Below are positions 16,542-26,253 of a stretch of 64,000 nt of DNA, piece after piece. A program made the position numbers and the translations under genes. Below the pieces are notes generated by a model. The model saw nothing but the letters and a program-made list of their open reading frames with translations, was not told the DNA's origin and made no database searches. Within the stretch, counting starts at the first letter, position 1. Every line of letters starts with the position of its first letter. The stretch covers positions 124,001 through 188,000 of the forward strand of contig NZ_BAET01000033.1 in NCBI RefSeq assembly GCF_000252165.1. The letters are read 5' to 3'. The DNA comes from Glaciecola punicea ACAM 611 (GTDB taxonomy: Bacteria > Pseudomonadota > Gammaproteobacteria > Enterobacterales > Alteromonadaceae).

Positions 16542-19268
16542 TTAAAATAAGTCATCAAATACTGGTTCTTGCTTTTTGCCTGCTTCAATAGGCAAGTCGA
16601 ACGAGTCTTGATTTACAAAAGTAGTTGGCTGCGTGCCTTTTTTAAAATATTCAAAAGTAGATGATGAATCAGTTTTACGTGTTAATAAACCACTTTTTCT
16701 GTCTATTCTCACTCTTACAATATCCACAGGTATCGGATTGATCACCTCGGGCGTAGCGCTAAGCGCATTCTCCATAAACATTATCCACGCCGGCTGAGCT
16801 GTTTTCGCTCCGCTTTCGCCGCCAATAACGGCATTTCCGATATAGTTAAAGCGTTCTGGATTTTTATTGATTAAATTTTGATTACGCGACGTTCTGCCCA
16901 ACTGGCGCACGTTATCATCAAAGCCGACCCAAGAAGTCGCCACCAAGTCACCCGCAAAACCTGCAAACCAAGTGTCGCGTGAATCGTTGGTGGTGCCGGT
17001 TTTACCGCCAATATCATCGCGCCGTAATATATTGGTCGCTCGCCACCCGGTGCCTAGCCAGTAAGTGTCATTGCGGCCATTACCGCGCACTGCTGTGCGC
17101 ATCATTTGGGCGACCAAAAACGCCGTTTGAGGGGGGATTACCTGAGGCGCTGACTGCATTATGCGCCTTTCCTTTTTGGTAATAACGGTAGAATTAGGGC
17201 TACCACTGTTATTAAACTGCGCCGCCAGGCGAGCCTCTATATAAGCGTCTCTTTGCCTTTGCAGCGCAGATTGCTCTTTTGCCAACTGCGCTGGCGGTTT
17301 TAGACTACCGTCAAGGTTGTAAGCATCGCAGGGGTCGCACGCATACACAGGTTCAGCCTGCCACATAATATCACCAGCACCATTTTCTATACGATCAATA
17401 AAGTAGGGGCGAATAGCAAAGCCGCCGTTAGCAATTATGGCTATACCGGTGGCAAGTTCAAGCGGGGTATGCGCGCCAGAACCAAGCGACATGGTTTCAT
17501 CCAGCGGAATTTCTGAACGTTCAAAACCAAACTTCGTCAGATAATCTCGAGTAGCGCTTAGTCCTACCCCCCTTAGTAGTCTTACCGACACAACGTTTTT
17601 AGACTTGCCTAAAGCAACGCGCATACGAATGGGCCCATCGTATAAGGGAGGTGAGTTTTGTGGCCGCCAAGCAACACCTGAAGACGCATCCCACTGGTTG
17701 ATAGGTGCATCGTTCATGACACTGGCAACGGTATAGCCATTGTCGAGTGCCGCGGCGTAAATAAATGGTTTAACGGTTGAGCCTATTTGACGCTTTGCTT
17801 GAGTAGCACGATTAAACTGACTTTGAAAAAAACTGAAGCCTCCTACCAGCGCATCAACTCCGCCATTAAAAGGGTTCACGGCCACAAACGCACCCTCTAC
17901 CAAGGGCAATTGAGACAGTTGCCAAACATTGTCATGAGGTCGCTGGCGCACGTATATAAGCATGCCTTGATTAACAATGTCACTGCCTAATTTGGGATCT
18001 GGCCCTTGCTTTTCATCATTAATGTAGGCTCTCGCCCAATCGAGTCCATCCCAAGTAATAGTAAATTCGCCATAATCTAGGGTGAGTACTTCAATACTTT
18101 GCGCTTGCGTCTTAAGCACAAGCGCAGGGATCAAAGCGCCTATTACTGGTGTATCATGCAGTATTGCTTCAAGCGTAGACTGCTGTGGCCTTTCAAAGGG
18201 TCCATACTTAAGGGTTATTTTCTCAGCGTCTATTTTCGATAAAGGCAATGACAAGCCTTCTTGTGCTAATACATTTGCACTGAGCGGCTTCCAGATTTGC
18301 GCTATAGGTCCTCGATAACCATGGCGTTCATCGTAGTCGTGCAAATTTCTAATAACGGCTTTTTCAGCCGCTGCTTGATGAACGGAGGTAGCCGTGGTAA
18401 ATACTCGAAAGCCACTTGTTTCAGCAATTTCTTTACCGTAAATAGCAATCATTTCATTGTAGACTACGTCGGCTAAATAAGGCGCGCTCATGTCTAGCTC
18501 GGCACCGTGTCTTTTCCCGGTAACAGGTGCAGATGCAGCCTCGTCAAACTGTGCTCTTGTAATATACTTTTCATCGAGCATGCGCAGCAGTACTATGCGG
18601 CGGCGTTGCTTTGACAACGCAGGATTACTGATAGGGTTTGAGGCAGACGGACGCTGGGGTAAACCTGCGATAGTCGCAATTTGCGCTAAATTGAGTTCGC
18701 TAAGCGGTTTACCATAGTAAACCTGCGCAGCCGCGCCAACGCCAAACGCTCGATGCCCAAGCTCAACCTTATTTAAGTAAAGCCCGAGTATTTCATCTTT
18801 ACTGAGTTCTTGCTCCATCTTCAGCGCAATAAACACTTCTTTTACCTTTCGAGAGTATTCTTTTTTACGGGTTAGGCCGAAAAACCCTCTCGCTAACTGC
18901 ATGGTTAACGTAGATGCGCCTTGGCCTTTTTCTCCCGTTACCACTAAATTTAAAACAGCCCGCATAACCCCAATTGGGTCAACGCCAATGTGTTCGTAAA
19001 AACGGCTGTCTTCGGTCGCAATAATGGCCTGTACCAAGGTCTCGGGGACTTCATCTAAAGAAACCGGTATTCTTCTTTTCACACCATACTGCGAGATTAA
19101 CTTCCCATCTTTGGTATAAATTCGCATAGGTGTTTGCAGTTCAACGTCACGCATCAGCTCAACGCTTGGAAGCTCATCTTTATAATAGACATAAAGGCCG
19201 GCAACAGTTCCTATGCCGAGTAAGACTGCTGACAGACAAATGATGAAAAAGATTTTTAAATACTTCAC
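16542..19268 (-). CDS. mrcA: Penicillin-binding protein 1A (bifunctional transglycosylase/transpeptidase)
   Basis: A 908-residue class A PBP that polymerises and cross-links peptidoglycan in the periplasm, anchored by one N-terminal membrane helix (about residues 5-27). The GT51 domain shows EDSRFYEHIGVDPIG and GASTLTMQLARGFFGL. The transpeptidase domain shows GSTVKP (Ser497), SKN in GKSKNVVS, and KTGTTND (Lys756). An OB-like insertion between them (about residues 320-430) is typical of gammaproteobacterial PBP1A. It is divergent from pilM, the standard arrangement in gammaproteobacteria, which supports the mrcA assignment over mrcB. Confidence 0.96.
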   Translation of the reverse strand: MKYLKIFFIICLSAVLLGIGTVAGLYVYYKDELPSVELMRDVELQTPMRIYTKDGKLISQYGVKRRIPVSLDEVPETLVQAIIATEDSRFYEHIGVDPIGVMRAVLNLVVTGEKGQGASTLTMQLARGFFGLTRKKEYSRKVKEVFIALKMEQELSKDEILGLYLNKVELGHRAFGVGAAAQVYYGKPLSELNLAQIATIAGLPQRPSASNPISNPALSKQRRRIVLLRMLDEKYITRAQFDEAASAPVTGKRHGAELDMSAPYLADVVYNEMIAIYGKEIAETSGFRVFTTATSVHQAAAEKAVIRNLHDYDERHGYRGPIAQIWKPLSANVLAQEGLSLPLSKIDAEKITLKYGPFERPQQSTLEAILHDTPVIGALIPALVLKTQAQSIEVLTLDYGEFTITWDGLDWARAYINDEKQGPDPKLGSDIVNQGMLIYVRQRPHDNVWQLSQLPLVEGAFVAVNPFNGGVDALVGGFSFFQSQFNRATQAKRQIGSTVKPFIYAAALDNGYTVASVMNDAPINQWDASSGVAWRPQNSPPLYDGPIRMRVALGKSKNVVSVRLLRGVGLSATRDYLTKFGFERSEIPLDETMSLGSGAHTPLELATGIAIIANGGFAIRPYFIDRIENGAGDIMWQAEPVYACDPCDAYNLDGSLKPPAQLAKEQSALQRQRDAYIEARLAAQFNNSGSPNSTVITKKERRIMQSAPQVIPPQTAFLVAQMMRTAVRGNGRNDTYWLGTGWRATNILRRDDIGGKTGTTNDSRDTWFAGFAGDLVATSWVGFDDNVRQLGRTSRNQNLINKNPERFNYIGNAVIGGESGAKTAQPAWIMFMENALSATPEVINPIPVDIVRVRIDRKSGLLTRKTDSSSTFEYFKKGTQPTTFVNQDSFDLPIEAGKKQEPVFDDLF

Positions 19269-19406
19269 AAGTGATATTTATCTCAAATAATTGGTGAAAA
19301 ACACGAAAAAATTATACGTATGTGTCGTTAACTGATGCATATCATAGATTAATTCTCAGTATTATTTGTACATATGATACTGCAATCCACATTAGGCTAC
19401 CATGAT

Positions 19407-20477
19407 ATGAAGTCGCTTTTTTCCAAAAAAGCTAAAACAATTATCGGTTTAGATATAGGAACCAAATATATAAAGGCGCTTAGCCTAGATGTTTCCTCAT
19501 CTTCAACCAAAGTGTTGTCTTATGCTTGTGAACCCATTATGGGCAAGGCCTTTGCTGAGCGCGAAATAAAAGATTTTGACGCGATAAGCAAAGCACTCAA
19601 AAAGGTGAAACTTGTTTTGGCTGAGCGCGACAAACATTGTGCCCTTGCCGTTGCGGGTTCGTCTGTGCTCAGCAAACTTGTTTTCATGGAAGCTAATCAA
19701 AGCGATTTTGAATTAGAAAGTCAAATAGAGTTAGAAGCTGACAGCCTCATTCCTTATCCGCTTTCAGAAGTTTATGTAGACTTTGAAGAATTACGCGCAA
19801 GTGAATCCCAAGATGGCAAAATAGAGGTTTTACTCAGCGTTGCACACCGCGATTTAGTCGACACGCGCATGACCGTGGTGAGAGAAAACCTGTTCGAACC
19901 TAAAATTATAGACCTTGAGTCAAACGCCTTAGGCGAGGCTTTCATGCAGTACATTCAAGATCCCATTGCACCAGATGAAGTAGTCTGTTGTGTAAATGTG
20001 GGAGCGTCGCTTCTGCAGTTAAGCGTTGTGCAAAATAAGCACGTTATATACACCAAAGAGCACGCTTATGGCTTAAACAAACTAAACCAAGACCTTTCGC
20101 TCATTTACGACCTTGAAATGCAAGAAGTTGAGCTACGAATTCACAATAGCACCGCTCCTGAAGATTGGCTTGCTGAAACACTGCCAAGCTTCTATGCAAG
20201 CTTGCAGCAGCAAATACAGCGAGCCATACAAATGTATACGTCAGCAACACACAAACCGCCCCCTACTAAAATTTACCTGTGTGGCGGCGTTACCAACCTG
20301 CCTAATGTATGTGAAGAGCTTGACAAAGAACTATCAATTCAAGTGCTACCTTTTAATCCCTTTTCAGGCATGGAAATAAGTAGCAACATAAACGCTGAGA
20401 AGCTGCTTAGTATTGCCCCTCAAATGACCATCGCGCTTGGTCTTGCCACAAGGAAACTTGAATCATGGCAAAGATAA
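19407..20477 (+). CDS. pilM: Type IV pilus inner-membrane platform protein PilM
   Basis: A 356-residue actin-like ATP-binding protein that sits on the cytoplasmic face of the type IV pilus machine and binds the N-terminus of PilN. The nucleotide-binding start is IIGLDIGTKYIKAL. The second phosphate motif is CCVNVGASLLQLSVV, and the C-terminal adenosine motif is KIYLCGGVTNLPNV. I choose the ATG at 19407, giving MKSLFSKK, the usual PilM start. The in-frame ATG at 19374 adds 11 residues without family support. It is the first gene of pilMNOPQ and overlaps pilN by 13 bases. Confidence 0.93.
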   Translation: MKSLFSKKAKTIIGLDIGTKYIKALSLDVSSSSTKVLSYACEPIMGKAFAEREIKDFDAISKALKKVKLVLAERDKHCALAVAGSSVLSKLVFMEANQSDFELESQIELEADSLIPYPLSEVYVDFEELRASESQDGKIEVLLSVAHRDLVDTRMTVVRENLFEPKIIDLESNALGEAFMQYIQDPIAPDEVVCCVNVGASLLQLSVVQNKHVIYTKEHAYGLNKLNQDLSLIYDLEMQEVELRIHNSTAPEDWLAETLPSFYASLQQQIQRAIQMYTSATHKPPPTKIYLCGGVTNLPNVCEELDKELSIQVLPFNPFSGMEISSNINAEKLLSIAPQMTIALGLATRKLESWQR

Positions 20478-21049
20478 ATTTACTGCCTTGGCGGGAAGCG
20501 CTTCGTCAAACCCACAAGAAACACTATATAGGCTCACTTGTGGGTGTATCGGTGGCAGTCTTTGCGCTGTTTTGGGTAATTGGTCAAATTATTGACCAGC
20601 AGGTGCGTAACCAGAATTCAAGAAACAACTATTTAAGCCAGCAAATTGAGGTACTCGACAGGCAGATAAGCCGAATCAGAGAAATTAGCAATGCAAAAGA
20701 AGAAATTGGTCTTCGCATGGCGCTAATAGAGCAGCTACAAATAAGCAAGAATTTAACGCCCATTATATTTGATGAGCTTGCCAAGATAATGCCCGCTGGA
20801 GTGGCCTTTGACACTATGTCACGCTCTGACAAGCAAATTAAGATAACTGGCATGAGTGACTCAAATAACAGGCTTTCAAGCTTTATGCGTGCCTTAGATT
20901 TGTCTGAAGTATTTGTAGACGCCGAAATATCTTCAATCGTAGCAGATAAAACGGGCCTTAACGCGGTGAGTGATTTTGACCTTACATTTTCTATATCGCC
21001 TAAATATGGTCCTGTTGAAATTGAACAGCTCGATGCACAAGAGGAATAA
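20465..21049 (+). CDS. pilN: Type IV pilus assembly protein PilN
   Basis: A 194-residue bitopic inner-membrane protein with the family start MAKINLLPWREALR, the cytoplasmic motif that docks into PilM. One membrane helix follows (about residues 24-44), then a coiled coil and a ferredoxin-like periplasmic domain that pairs with PilO. The ATG lies after an AAGGAAAC ribosome-binding site within the end of pilM, so translation is probably coupled. Confidence 0.94.
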   Translation: MAKINLLPWREALRQTHKKHYIGSLVGVSVAVFALFWVIGQIIDQQVRNQNSRNNYLSQQIEVLDRQISRIREISNAKEEIGLRMALIEQLQISKNLTPIIFDELAKIMPAGVAFDTMSRSDKQIKITGMSDSNNRLSSFMRALDLSEVFVDAEISSIVADKTGLNAVSDFDLTFSISPKYGPVEIEQLDAQEE

Positions 21050-21054
21050 CGTTT

Positions 21055-21651
21055 ATGCAATTTGATGTTAATAAATTAAAAGAAATAAACGACCTCGACT
21101 TTGAGCAAGTTGCTATATGGCCTAAAGAAATCAAATTAGTGGTGGGAGTGATCTGTGCGCTTATTGTCAGCGCAATATGCCACTTCGCTATTATTTCAAA
21201 TAAATTGCCTGAGTTTGACACCGCTAAAAGCGCAGAAAACGAACTGCGCCTAAGCTTTGAGGCGAAGTTTCGAATAGCGGTTAATTTGTCAGCGTATGAA
21301 GAACTGCTTACACGCATAGAAGATGATTTCTCTTGTATGTTGAAGTCTTTGCCTACAAGCAACGAAACACCGGGCTTATTAGACGATGTTACCTTTGTAG
21401 GAACCGACGCCGGTCTGTCGTTTAAATTAATAAATTGGCAGCAAGAAATACCAAAAGAATTTTATACCGAACTGCCCATTCAAATTGAAGTGTCGGGTGG
21501 CTACCATCAATTCGGTCAGTTTGCTTCAAACGTCGCAAATCTACCCAGAATTGTTACCCTGCACGATTTTGAAATTTTGAACAAACAAGACGGCTTAAGC
21601 CTGTCTATGCAGGCGAAAACCTATCGCGCTGAAACAACGGGGCAAGAATAA
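21055..21651 (+). CDS. pilO: Type IV pilus assembly protein PilO
   Basis: A 198-residue PilO-family protein. It has a short cytoplasmic N-terminus, one membrane helix (about residues 27-47), a coiled coil and a periplasmic ferredoxin-like domain, the partner of PilN in the alignment complex. The segment NETPGLLDDVTFVGTDAGLSF and the C-terminal HDFEILNKQDGLSLSMQAKTYR match the family pattern. Five bases separate it from pilN and one base from pilP, consistent with a single operon. Confidence 0.93.
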   Translation: MQFDVNKLKEINDLDFEQVAIWPKEIKLVVGVICALIVSAICHFAIISNKLPEFDTAKSAENELRLSFEAKFRIAVNLSAYEELLTRIEDDFSCMLKSLPTSNETPGLLDDVTFVGTDAGLSFKLINWQQEIPKEFYTELPIQIEVSGGYHQFGQFASNVANLPRIVTLHDFEILNKQDGLSLSMQAKTYRAETTGQE

Positions 21652-21652
21652 T

Positions 21653-22192
21653 ATGAAAAGATTATTGATTAGCCTTAGCGCAAGCGCCCTGCTCAGCGGC
21701 TGTGGCGCTAATATTGACGACTTAATTGCGTATACCGAAAGTGTGCGGGCAAATACAAAAGTGAGTATAGAGCCGTATCCGGAGTTTGCACCACTGCCAA
21801 ATGTAAGCTACACAGCAAGCGATCACAGAAGTCCGTTTTTACGCTCAAGAACCGAGCAAGTTGTTCAAAGTGTCGAAGATAGGCCAAATTGCCAACAGCC
21901 TAATAACGACAGACGCAAACAAGCACTCGAAAGCTATGGAATAGACAGCTTAGAAATGGCTGGCGTGTTCACCAATAATGGTCGTCAATATGCCCTCATT
22001 AAAGCCTTCGACGGCAGTCTGCATAAAGTAACTCGGGGCAACTATATTGGTTTATTTAATGGCCGTGTATCAAGCATTCACGACATCGAGATTTTAATTC
22101 AAGAAATGCTGCCAGATGGTGCTGGATGCTGGAAAAGCAAACAAACCACGTTGACAAAACCGTCAATGGTAGGGGGAAACAATAATGTCTGA
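21653..22192 (+). CDS. pilP: Type IV pilus lipoprotein PilP
   Basis: A 179-residue inner-membrane lipoprotein linking PilNO to the secretin PilQ. The signal ends in the lipobox L-S-G-C with Cys17. A proline-rich disordered linker (about residues 35-75) leads to the compact beta domain, with the family motif LESYGIDSLEMAGVFTNNG followed by VTRGNYIGLFNGRVSSI. It overlaps pilQ by 8 bases. Confidence 0.94.
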   Translation: MKRLLISLSASALLSGCGANIDDLIAYTESVRANTKVSIEPYPEFAPLPNVSYTASDHRSPFLRSRTEQVVQSVEDRPNCQQPNNDRRKQALESYGIDSLEMAGVFTNNGRQYALIKAFDGSLHKVTRGNYIGLFNGRVSSIHDIEILIQEMLPDGAGCWKSKQTTLTKPSMVGGNNNV

Positions 22193-24008
22193 GAAGTATA
22201 CCTCTGGCCATAAATTAAACACACACAAAGCACTTTGCTGTGTCGCGGGTACTCTTTTGAGCTGTTTAACCAGTTTTACTGTACTGTCGCAAGACAGGAA
22301 TTTAGACCAAATTGCGGGTGTGGGCGCATCAATGCCACAAGATAAATCGGGTATGCAAATAAACAGTATCGATTTAATCAATCCTCAGGCAAGCGCGCTA
22401 GCACTTAAAATGCATCAGTTAAAAAACATAGACTTCACGCGCAGCGGCGACAACGCAAATATTGTGGTTGATTTTAACGGAGCGACACCAACCGTGTCAT
22501 ATATCGAAGCGCAAGGAAAAGTTAGTGTAAGCTTTGAAAATACACAGCTTAACGACGACCAGTTTGTGAAAATAGATGTGGCTCAATTTGGTACCGCGGT
22601 TACCTTCATTGAAACCTTTCAAGATAAAAAGCACTCAAGGTTAGAAATAAATTACACCGGCAGCGTTAAAGTGAGTAAAAATACGAGCGCTACGCAAGTC
22701 CAATTTTCACTAGTGCCACTGTCACAAGAAGATGTTGCACAAGCCCAGGGCGTAATTTATTCGGGTAAGCCTATAAGCTTAGACTTTCAAGACGTGCCTG
22801 TGCGCCAATTATTACAAATAATTGCGCAAGTGAACGGCTTCAACCTAGTCGCTACCGACACTGTAAGCGGCAACGTTACCATCAGCTTGTCGAAAGTGCC
22901 ATGGGATCAGGCACTAGATATGATCCTTAAGATCCGCGGTTTAGGCAAGCGTTTAGAAGGCAATATTCTTTTGGTTGCGCCTACTGCCGAACTAGCCGCA
23001 CAAGAAGCCCAAGCGCTTAAATCTAAACAACAGGTTCAAAATCTGGCTGAACTAAGCGCGGCTAATATTGCCATTAACTACGCCCGAGCAGGTGAGTTGG
23101 CGACTATTTTAAAGTCGCCCGACGGCGGTATTTTATCTGACAGAGGCACTGTTAGCGTGGATGAAAGAACCAATACGCTGCTGCTTCGCGATACCCAGGC
23201 CTCTATTGATGAAGCGCGTAAAACCGTTGAAGCACTGGATATTCCGGTCAAACAAGTATTGATTGAATCGCGCATGGTAACGGTACGAGACAACGCTGGC
23301 GGGGAGTTAGGCGTGCGCTGGGGCTTTACCAGCAACACCAGCGAAGGCGCTACGTCTGGCTCATTACTTGGTTCAGACATAGCCAATAGTGATGCGGTTC
23401 CTGAAAATATAACAGACCGCTTAAATGTAAACTTGCCCGTTGCCAATGCTGCAGGTAGAATCGGCGTTCAAATTGCAAGCCTACTTGACGGCAATATACT
23501 TGACTTAGAACTCAGCGCCTTAGAATCTGAGAACAAAGGTGAAATTATTGCCAGCCCCCGTATTACCGTGGCGAATCAGCAAGAGGCGTACATTGAACAG
23601 GGTACTGAAATTCCCTTTGTGCAGTCCACGTCAAGTGGGGCAACGTCGGTAGAATTCAAAAAGGCAGTGTTAAGCTTACGGGTAACACCGCATATTACGC
23701 CCGACAACCGTATTATTTTAAATCTTGTCGTGACCCAAGATACACGCGGCGATACTGTGTCAACCTCTACAGGACCCGCGGTTGCCATTGATACTCAAGA
23801 GATCAGTACACAAGTGTTGGTTGAAAATGGTGAGACCATTGTGCTGGGCGGAATTTTCCAACAAATTAGTACGCGTGACGTGTCTAAAGTTCCCCTATTA
23901 GGTGACTTACCTTTTATAGGAAGACTTTTTAAAACAACTGGACAGCGAGAAGAAAAGCGCGAACTATTAATATTCGTGACGCCCAAAATAATTACCACCG
24001 ATATGTAA
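22185..24008 (+). CDS. pilQ: Type IV pilus secretin PilQ
   Basis: A 607-residue outer-membrane secretin forming the pilus exit channel. After a signal peptide (cleavage expected near residue 35) come one AMIN-like domain (about 70-175), an STN/N0 domain (GKPISLDFQDVPVRQLLQII), a Secretin_N domain and the secretin core with IIASPRITVANQQEA and VENGETIVLGGIFQ. The end, KRELLIFVTPKII, is canonical. It is on the short side because only one AMIN domain is obvious, where many PilQ have two. The start has a strong AGGGGGA ribosome-binding site inside pilP. Confidence 0.95.
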   Translation: MSEKYTSGHKLNTHKALCCVAGTLLSCLTSFTVLSQDRNLDQIAGVGASMPQDKSGMQINSIDLINPQASALALKMHQLKNIDFTRSGDNANIVVDFNGATPTVSYIEAQGKVSVSFENTQLNDDQFVKIDVAQFGTAVTFIETFQDKKHSRLEINYTGSVKVSKNTSATQVQFSLVPLSQEDVAQAQGVIYSGKPISLDFQDVPVRQLLQIIAQVNGFNLVATDTVSGNVTISLSKVPWDQALDMILKIRGLGKRLEGNILLVAPTAELAAQEAQALKSKQQVQNLAELSAANIAINYARAGELATILKSPDGGILSDRGTVSVDERTNTLLLRDTQASIDEARKTVEALDIPVKQVLIESRMVTVRDNAGGELGVRWGFTSNTSEGATSGSLLGSDIANSDAVPENITDRLNVNLPVANAAGRIGVQIASLLDGNILDLELSALESENKGEIIASPRITVANQQEAYIEQGTEIPFVQSTSSGATSVEFKKAVLSLRVTPHITPDNRIILNLVVTQDTRGDTVSTSTGPAVAIDTQEISTQVLVENGETIVLGGIFQQISTRDVSKVPLLGDLPFIGRLFKTTGQREEKRELLIFVTPKIITTDM

Positions 24009-24047
24009 TATAAGTACTGTATATTGTTTTTTGGTAGGGTAAGTGAA

Positions 24048-24082
24048 CACTAAGAATGACGCAAATAGCGTCATTCTTAGTG
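24048..24082 (+). terminator. Strong hairpin after pilQ
   Basis: CACTAAGAATGACGC (24048-24062) and GCGTCATTCTTAGTG (24068-24082) form a perfect 15-base stem with the 5-base loop AAATA. It lies 40 bases after the pilQ stop. No T-tract follows, so termination may be Rho-assisted, or the hairpin may protect the pil mRNA end. Confidence 0.7.
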
Positions 24083-24153
24083 TATAAAAAATGTATTTGC
24101 AGACAAGGCTTGCAAATACACCATGATAATTGAGATAATCGCGTGTCTCGATC

Positions 24154-24232
24154 TTAACGCGAGGATTAACGCGCTCATAACAGACACTGCCTGTTATGGT
24201 AATTGTTGGCTAAAACACTACTTCCAGCCAAC
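24154..24232 (+). other. Cluster of short repeats and two hairpins in the aroK leader
   Basis: TTAACGCG occurs twice as a direct repeat (24154-24161, 24166-24173). Two stem-loops follow: CATAACAG / CTGTTATG (24176-24183 with 24191-24198, 7-base loop) and GTTGGCT / AGCCAAC (24205-24211 with 24226-24232, 14-base loop). The second ends about 30 bases before aroK. A regulatory leader is possible, but no known riboswitch is recognised. Confidence 0.4.
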
Positions 24233-24264
24233 ACCACTTTTTAAAAGATATGATTTAAACAGAT

Positions 24265-24780
24265 ATGGCAGAGAAACGTAACGTATTCCTTGTGGGCCCA
24301 ATGGGCGCTGGGAAAAGCACTATTGGCCGACATCTAGCCGATGAACTTCATTTAGAATTTTTCGATTCAGACCAAGAAATAGAGCGCAGAACCGGCGCTG
24401 ACATTGCTTGGATCTTTGATTTAGAGGGTGAAGACGGTTTTCGCAAACGCGAAGAGACTATTATTCACGACCTAACCGACAAACAAGGTATAGTGTTGGC
24501 GACGGGCGGCGGCTCAATTGTTTCAAAAGCCGTGCGTAATCGCTTATCAGCACGTGGCATAGTGGTGTATTTACAAACAACTATTGATAAACAGGTTGCT
24601 CGCACACAGCGCGATAAGCGCAGACCACTGCTACAAAACGACGACCCAGAAGCAGTACTAATAGCCTTAGGTGAAGAACGTAACCCTTTATATGAAGAAG
24701 TAGCCGACTACGTGATTGAAACTGACGAACAAAGCGCACGCGCGGTTGCTAACCAAATTATTAGTAAAATAGGCCTATAA
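24265..24780 (+). CDS. aroK: Shikimate kinase I
   Basis: A 171-residue P-loop kinase that phosphorylates shikimate in aromatic amino acid synthesis. Walker A is GPMGAGKST. The shikimate-binding residues lie in [13 protein letters not shown] and RKREE, the Walker B-like loop is ATGGGSIV, and the lid carries RDKRRPLL. Length agrees with E. coli AroK (173). It is followed by aroB after 20 bases, the conserved pil-aroK-aroB order of gammaproteobacteria. Confidence 0.96.
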   Translation: MAEKRNVFLVGPMGAGKSTIGRHLADELHLEFFDSDQEIERRTGADIAWIFDLEGEDGFRKREETIIHDLTDKQGIVLATGGGSIVSKAVRNRLSARGIVVYLQTTIDKQVARTQRDKRRPLLQNDDPEAVLIALGEERNPLYEEVADYVIETDEQSARAVANQIISKIGL

Positions 24781-24800
24781 AACACCCAAAGGATCCTTAC

Positions 24801-25874
24801 ATGCCAAGCATACTAGTTGACCTTGGTGAGCGCAGTTACCCCATTGCAATACAAGCCGGCAGTCTGCAAAACGCCGGCTTTCTACTGGATGCAATAAGCG
24901 GTAAACAAGTTGTTATCATCACCAATGACGTGGTTGCGCCACTTTACCTTAAAACCTTGATGAACACCTTAAGCGGCGCCAACAAAAACATAACACACAT
25001 TATTTTAGCCGACGGCGAAGCCACTAAAACGCTTGCTAGTTTTGAACTAATAATGACGCACTTATTGCAGGACAGAATCTCTAGAGATGCCTGTATTATA
25101 GCCTTAGGCGGCGGTGTCATTGGTGATTTAAGTGGATTTGTTGCAGCCTGCTATCAGCGCGGTATCGATTTTATCCAAATACCCACCACCCTACTTTCGC
25201 AGGTAGATTCATCTGTGGGCGGCAAAACAGCGGTTAATCACCCGCTGGGTAAAAATATGATTGGCGCATTTTATCAGCCAAAAGCCGTTGTTATCGATCC
25301 TACTACACTGCAATCACTGCCACAAAAAGAGTTTGCGGCGGGAATGGCAGAGGTCATTAAATACGGCATAATTTATGACAGTACTTTTTTCAAGTGGTTA
25401 AACACCCATAAGGCCGATATAAAGCAACAAGAGCCAAAGGCATTAAGCACCATGATTGCGCGCTGCTGCCAAATAAAAGCCGACATTGTTAATCAAGACG
25501 AAAAAGAACATGGCATACGCGCCTTATTGAATTTAGGACACACCTTTGGTCACGCTATTGAAGCTCAAATGGGCTATGGTAACTGGCTTCATGGAGAAGC
25601 AGTAGCTGCTGGCACTATCCTTGCCTGTAAATTATCTGCAATGCGTAATCAAATGCTAAGGTCAGAATTACGACAGGTGTCTAACATTTTGGGATATTTC
25701 GACTTACCTCTTACAGGGCCTGCTAATATGAGCGCCCAAGATTATATTACGCACATGCAGCGAGATAAAAAGGTGTTAAGTGGCACTATGCGATTTATCC
25801 TTCCTATTGGGATTGGCAATGCGCAAGTGGTCAGTGATGTAACGCAAGCACAGCTTAGTGAGCTACTTAACTAA
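24801..25874 (+). CDS. aroB: 3-dehydroquinate synthase
   Basis: A 357-residue NAD+- and metal-dependent enzyme converting DAHP to 3-dehydroquinate. The NAD site includes IALGGGVIGDLSGFVA, and the active-site block is TTLLSQVDSSVGGKTAVNH. Zinc ligands are expected in EVIKYG, LNLGHTFGHAIE and WLHGEAV. Length matches E. coli AroB (362). A ribosome-binding AAAGGA precedes the ATG. In relatives damX and dam follow, but here damX is degraded. Confidence 0.96.
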   Translation: MPSILVDLGERSYPIAIQAGSLQNAGFLLDAISGKQVVIITNDVVAPLYLKTLMNTLSGANKNITHIILADGEATKTLASFELIMTHLLQDRISRDACIIALGGGVIGDLSGFVAACYQRGIDFIQIPTTLLSQVDSSVGGKTAVNHPLGKNMIGAFYQPKAVVIDPTTLQSLPQKEFAAGMAEVIKYGIIYDSTFFKWLNTHKADIKQQEPKALSTMIARCCQIKADIVNQDEKEHGIRALLNLGHTFGHAIEAQMGYGNWLHGEAVAAGTILACKLSAMRNQMLRSELRQVSNILGYFDLPLTGPANMSAQDYITHMQRDKKVLSGTMRFILPIGIGNAQVVSDVTQAQLSELLN

Positions 25875-25908
25875 ACAGAACTGAATTACAACAGACCTTA
25901 AAGATTAG

Positions 25909-26253
25909 CATGTCACTAGGCGACAAACGCAAACAGTTTCTAGTTCTGCTATTGACTATAAGTTTGATGAAACTACACTACTGTCTTTGCCTAACTATTC
26001 TGTCTTGCTGCAACTCCTTGGTATTCAAAGTCCAGCGGTGCTAGAGAATTATCTTAATAATAACAATCTGAAGGCTTCAACCTGGGTGTACAAAACCCAG
26101 CGCTATGGTGGTTCATGGTTTGTGGTGTTGTACAAAGAGGCGTTTGGCTCTATTGAAACGCCACTTAAGCAATTGCATAGCATGCCGGCAGATGTAAAGG
26201 AAGCGCAGCCTTTTGCCAAAAGTATTAACCAAATCCAGCAAGAAATTTACTAG
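25909..26253 (+). pseudogene. damX: Truncated damX: only the C-terminal SPOR domain remains
   Basis: DamX is a division-associated inner-membrane protein of roughly 400 residues or more, with a membrane segment and a C-terminal peptidoglycan-binding SPOR domain. Here only the tail is left. From 25909 the frame is open without an ATG and reads DYKFDETTLLSLPNYSVLLQ, then the SPOR pattern LLGIQSPAVLENYL, YKTQRYGGSWFVVLYK and LPADVKEAQPF-like spacing. An in-frame TTG at 25987 could start 88 residues, but it cuts the conserved LLSLP lead-in. An ATG at 25910 is in another frame and stops early. Its position between aroB and dam makes the identity firm. Loss of the membrane part should abolish normal DamX function. 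Confidence 0.7.

Noticed and set aside
25910-26044. ATG-started frame (MSLGDKRKQF) in the damX region
   Set aside because: It is out of frame with the SPOR coding sequence and stops early. It may be chance or a trace of a frameshifted damX start, but cannot be supported.
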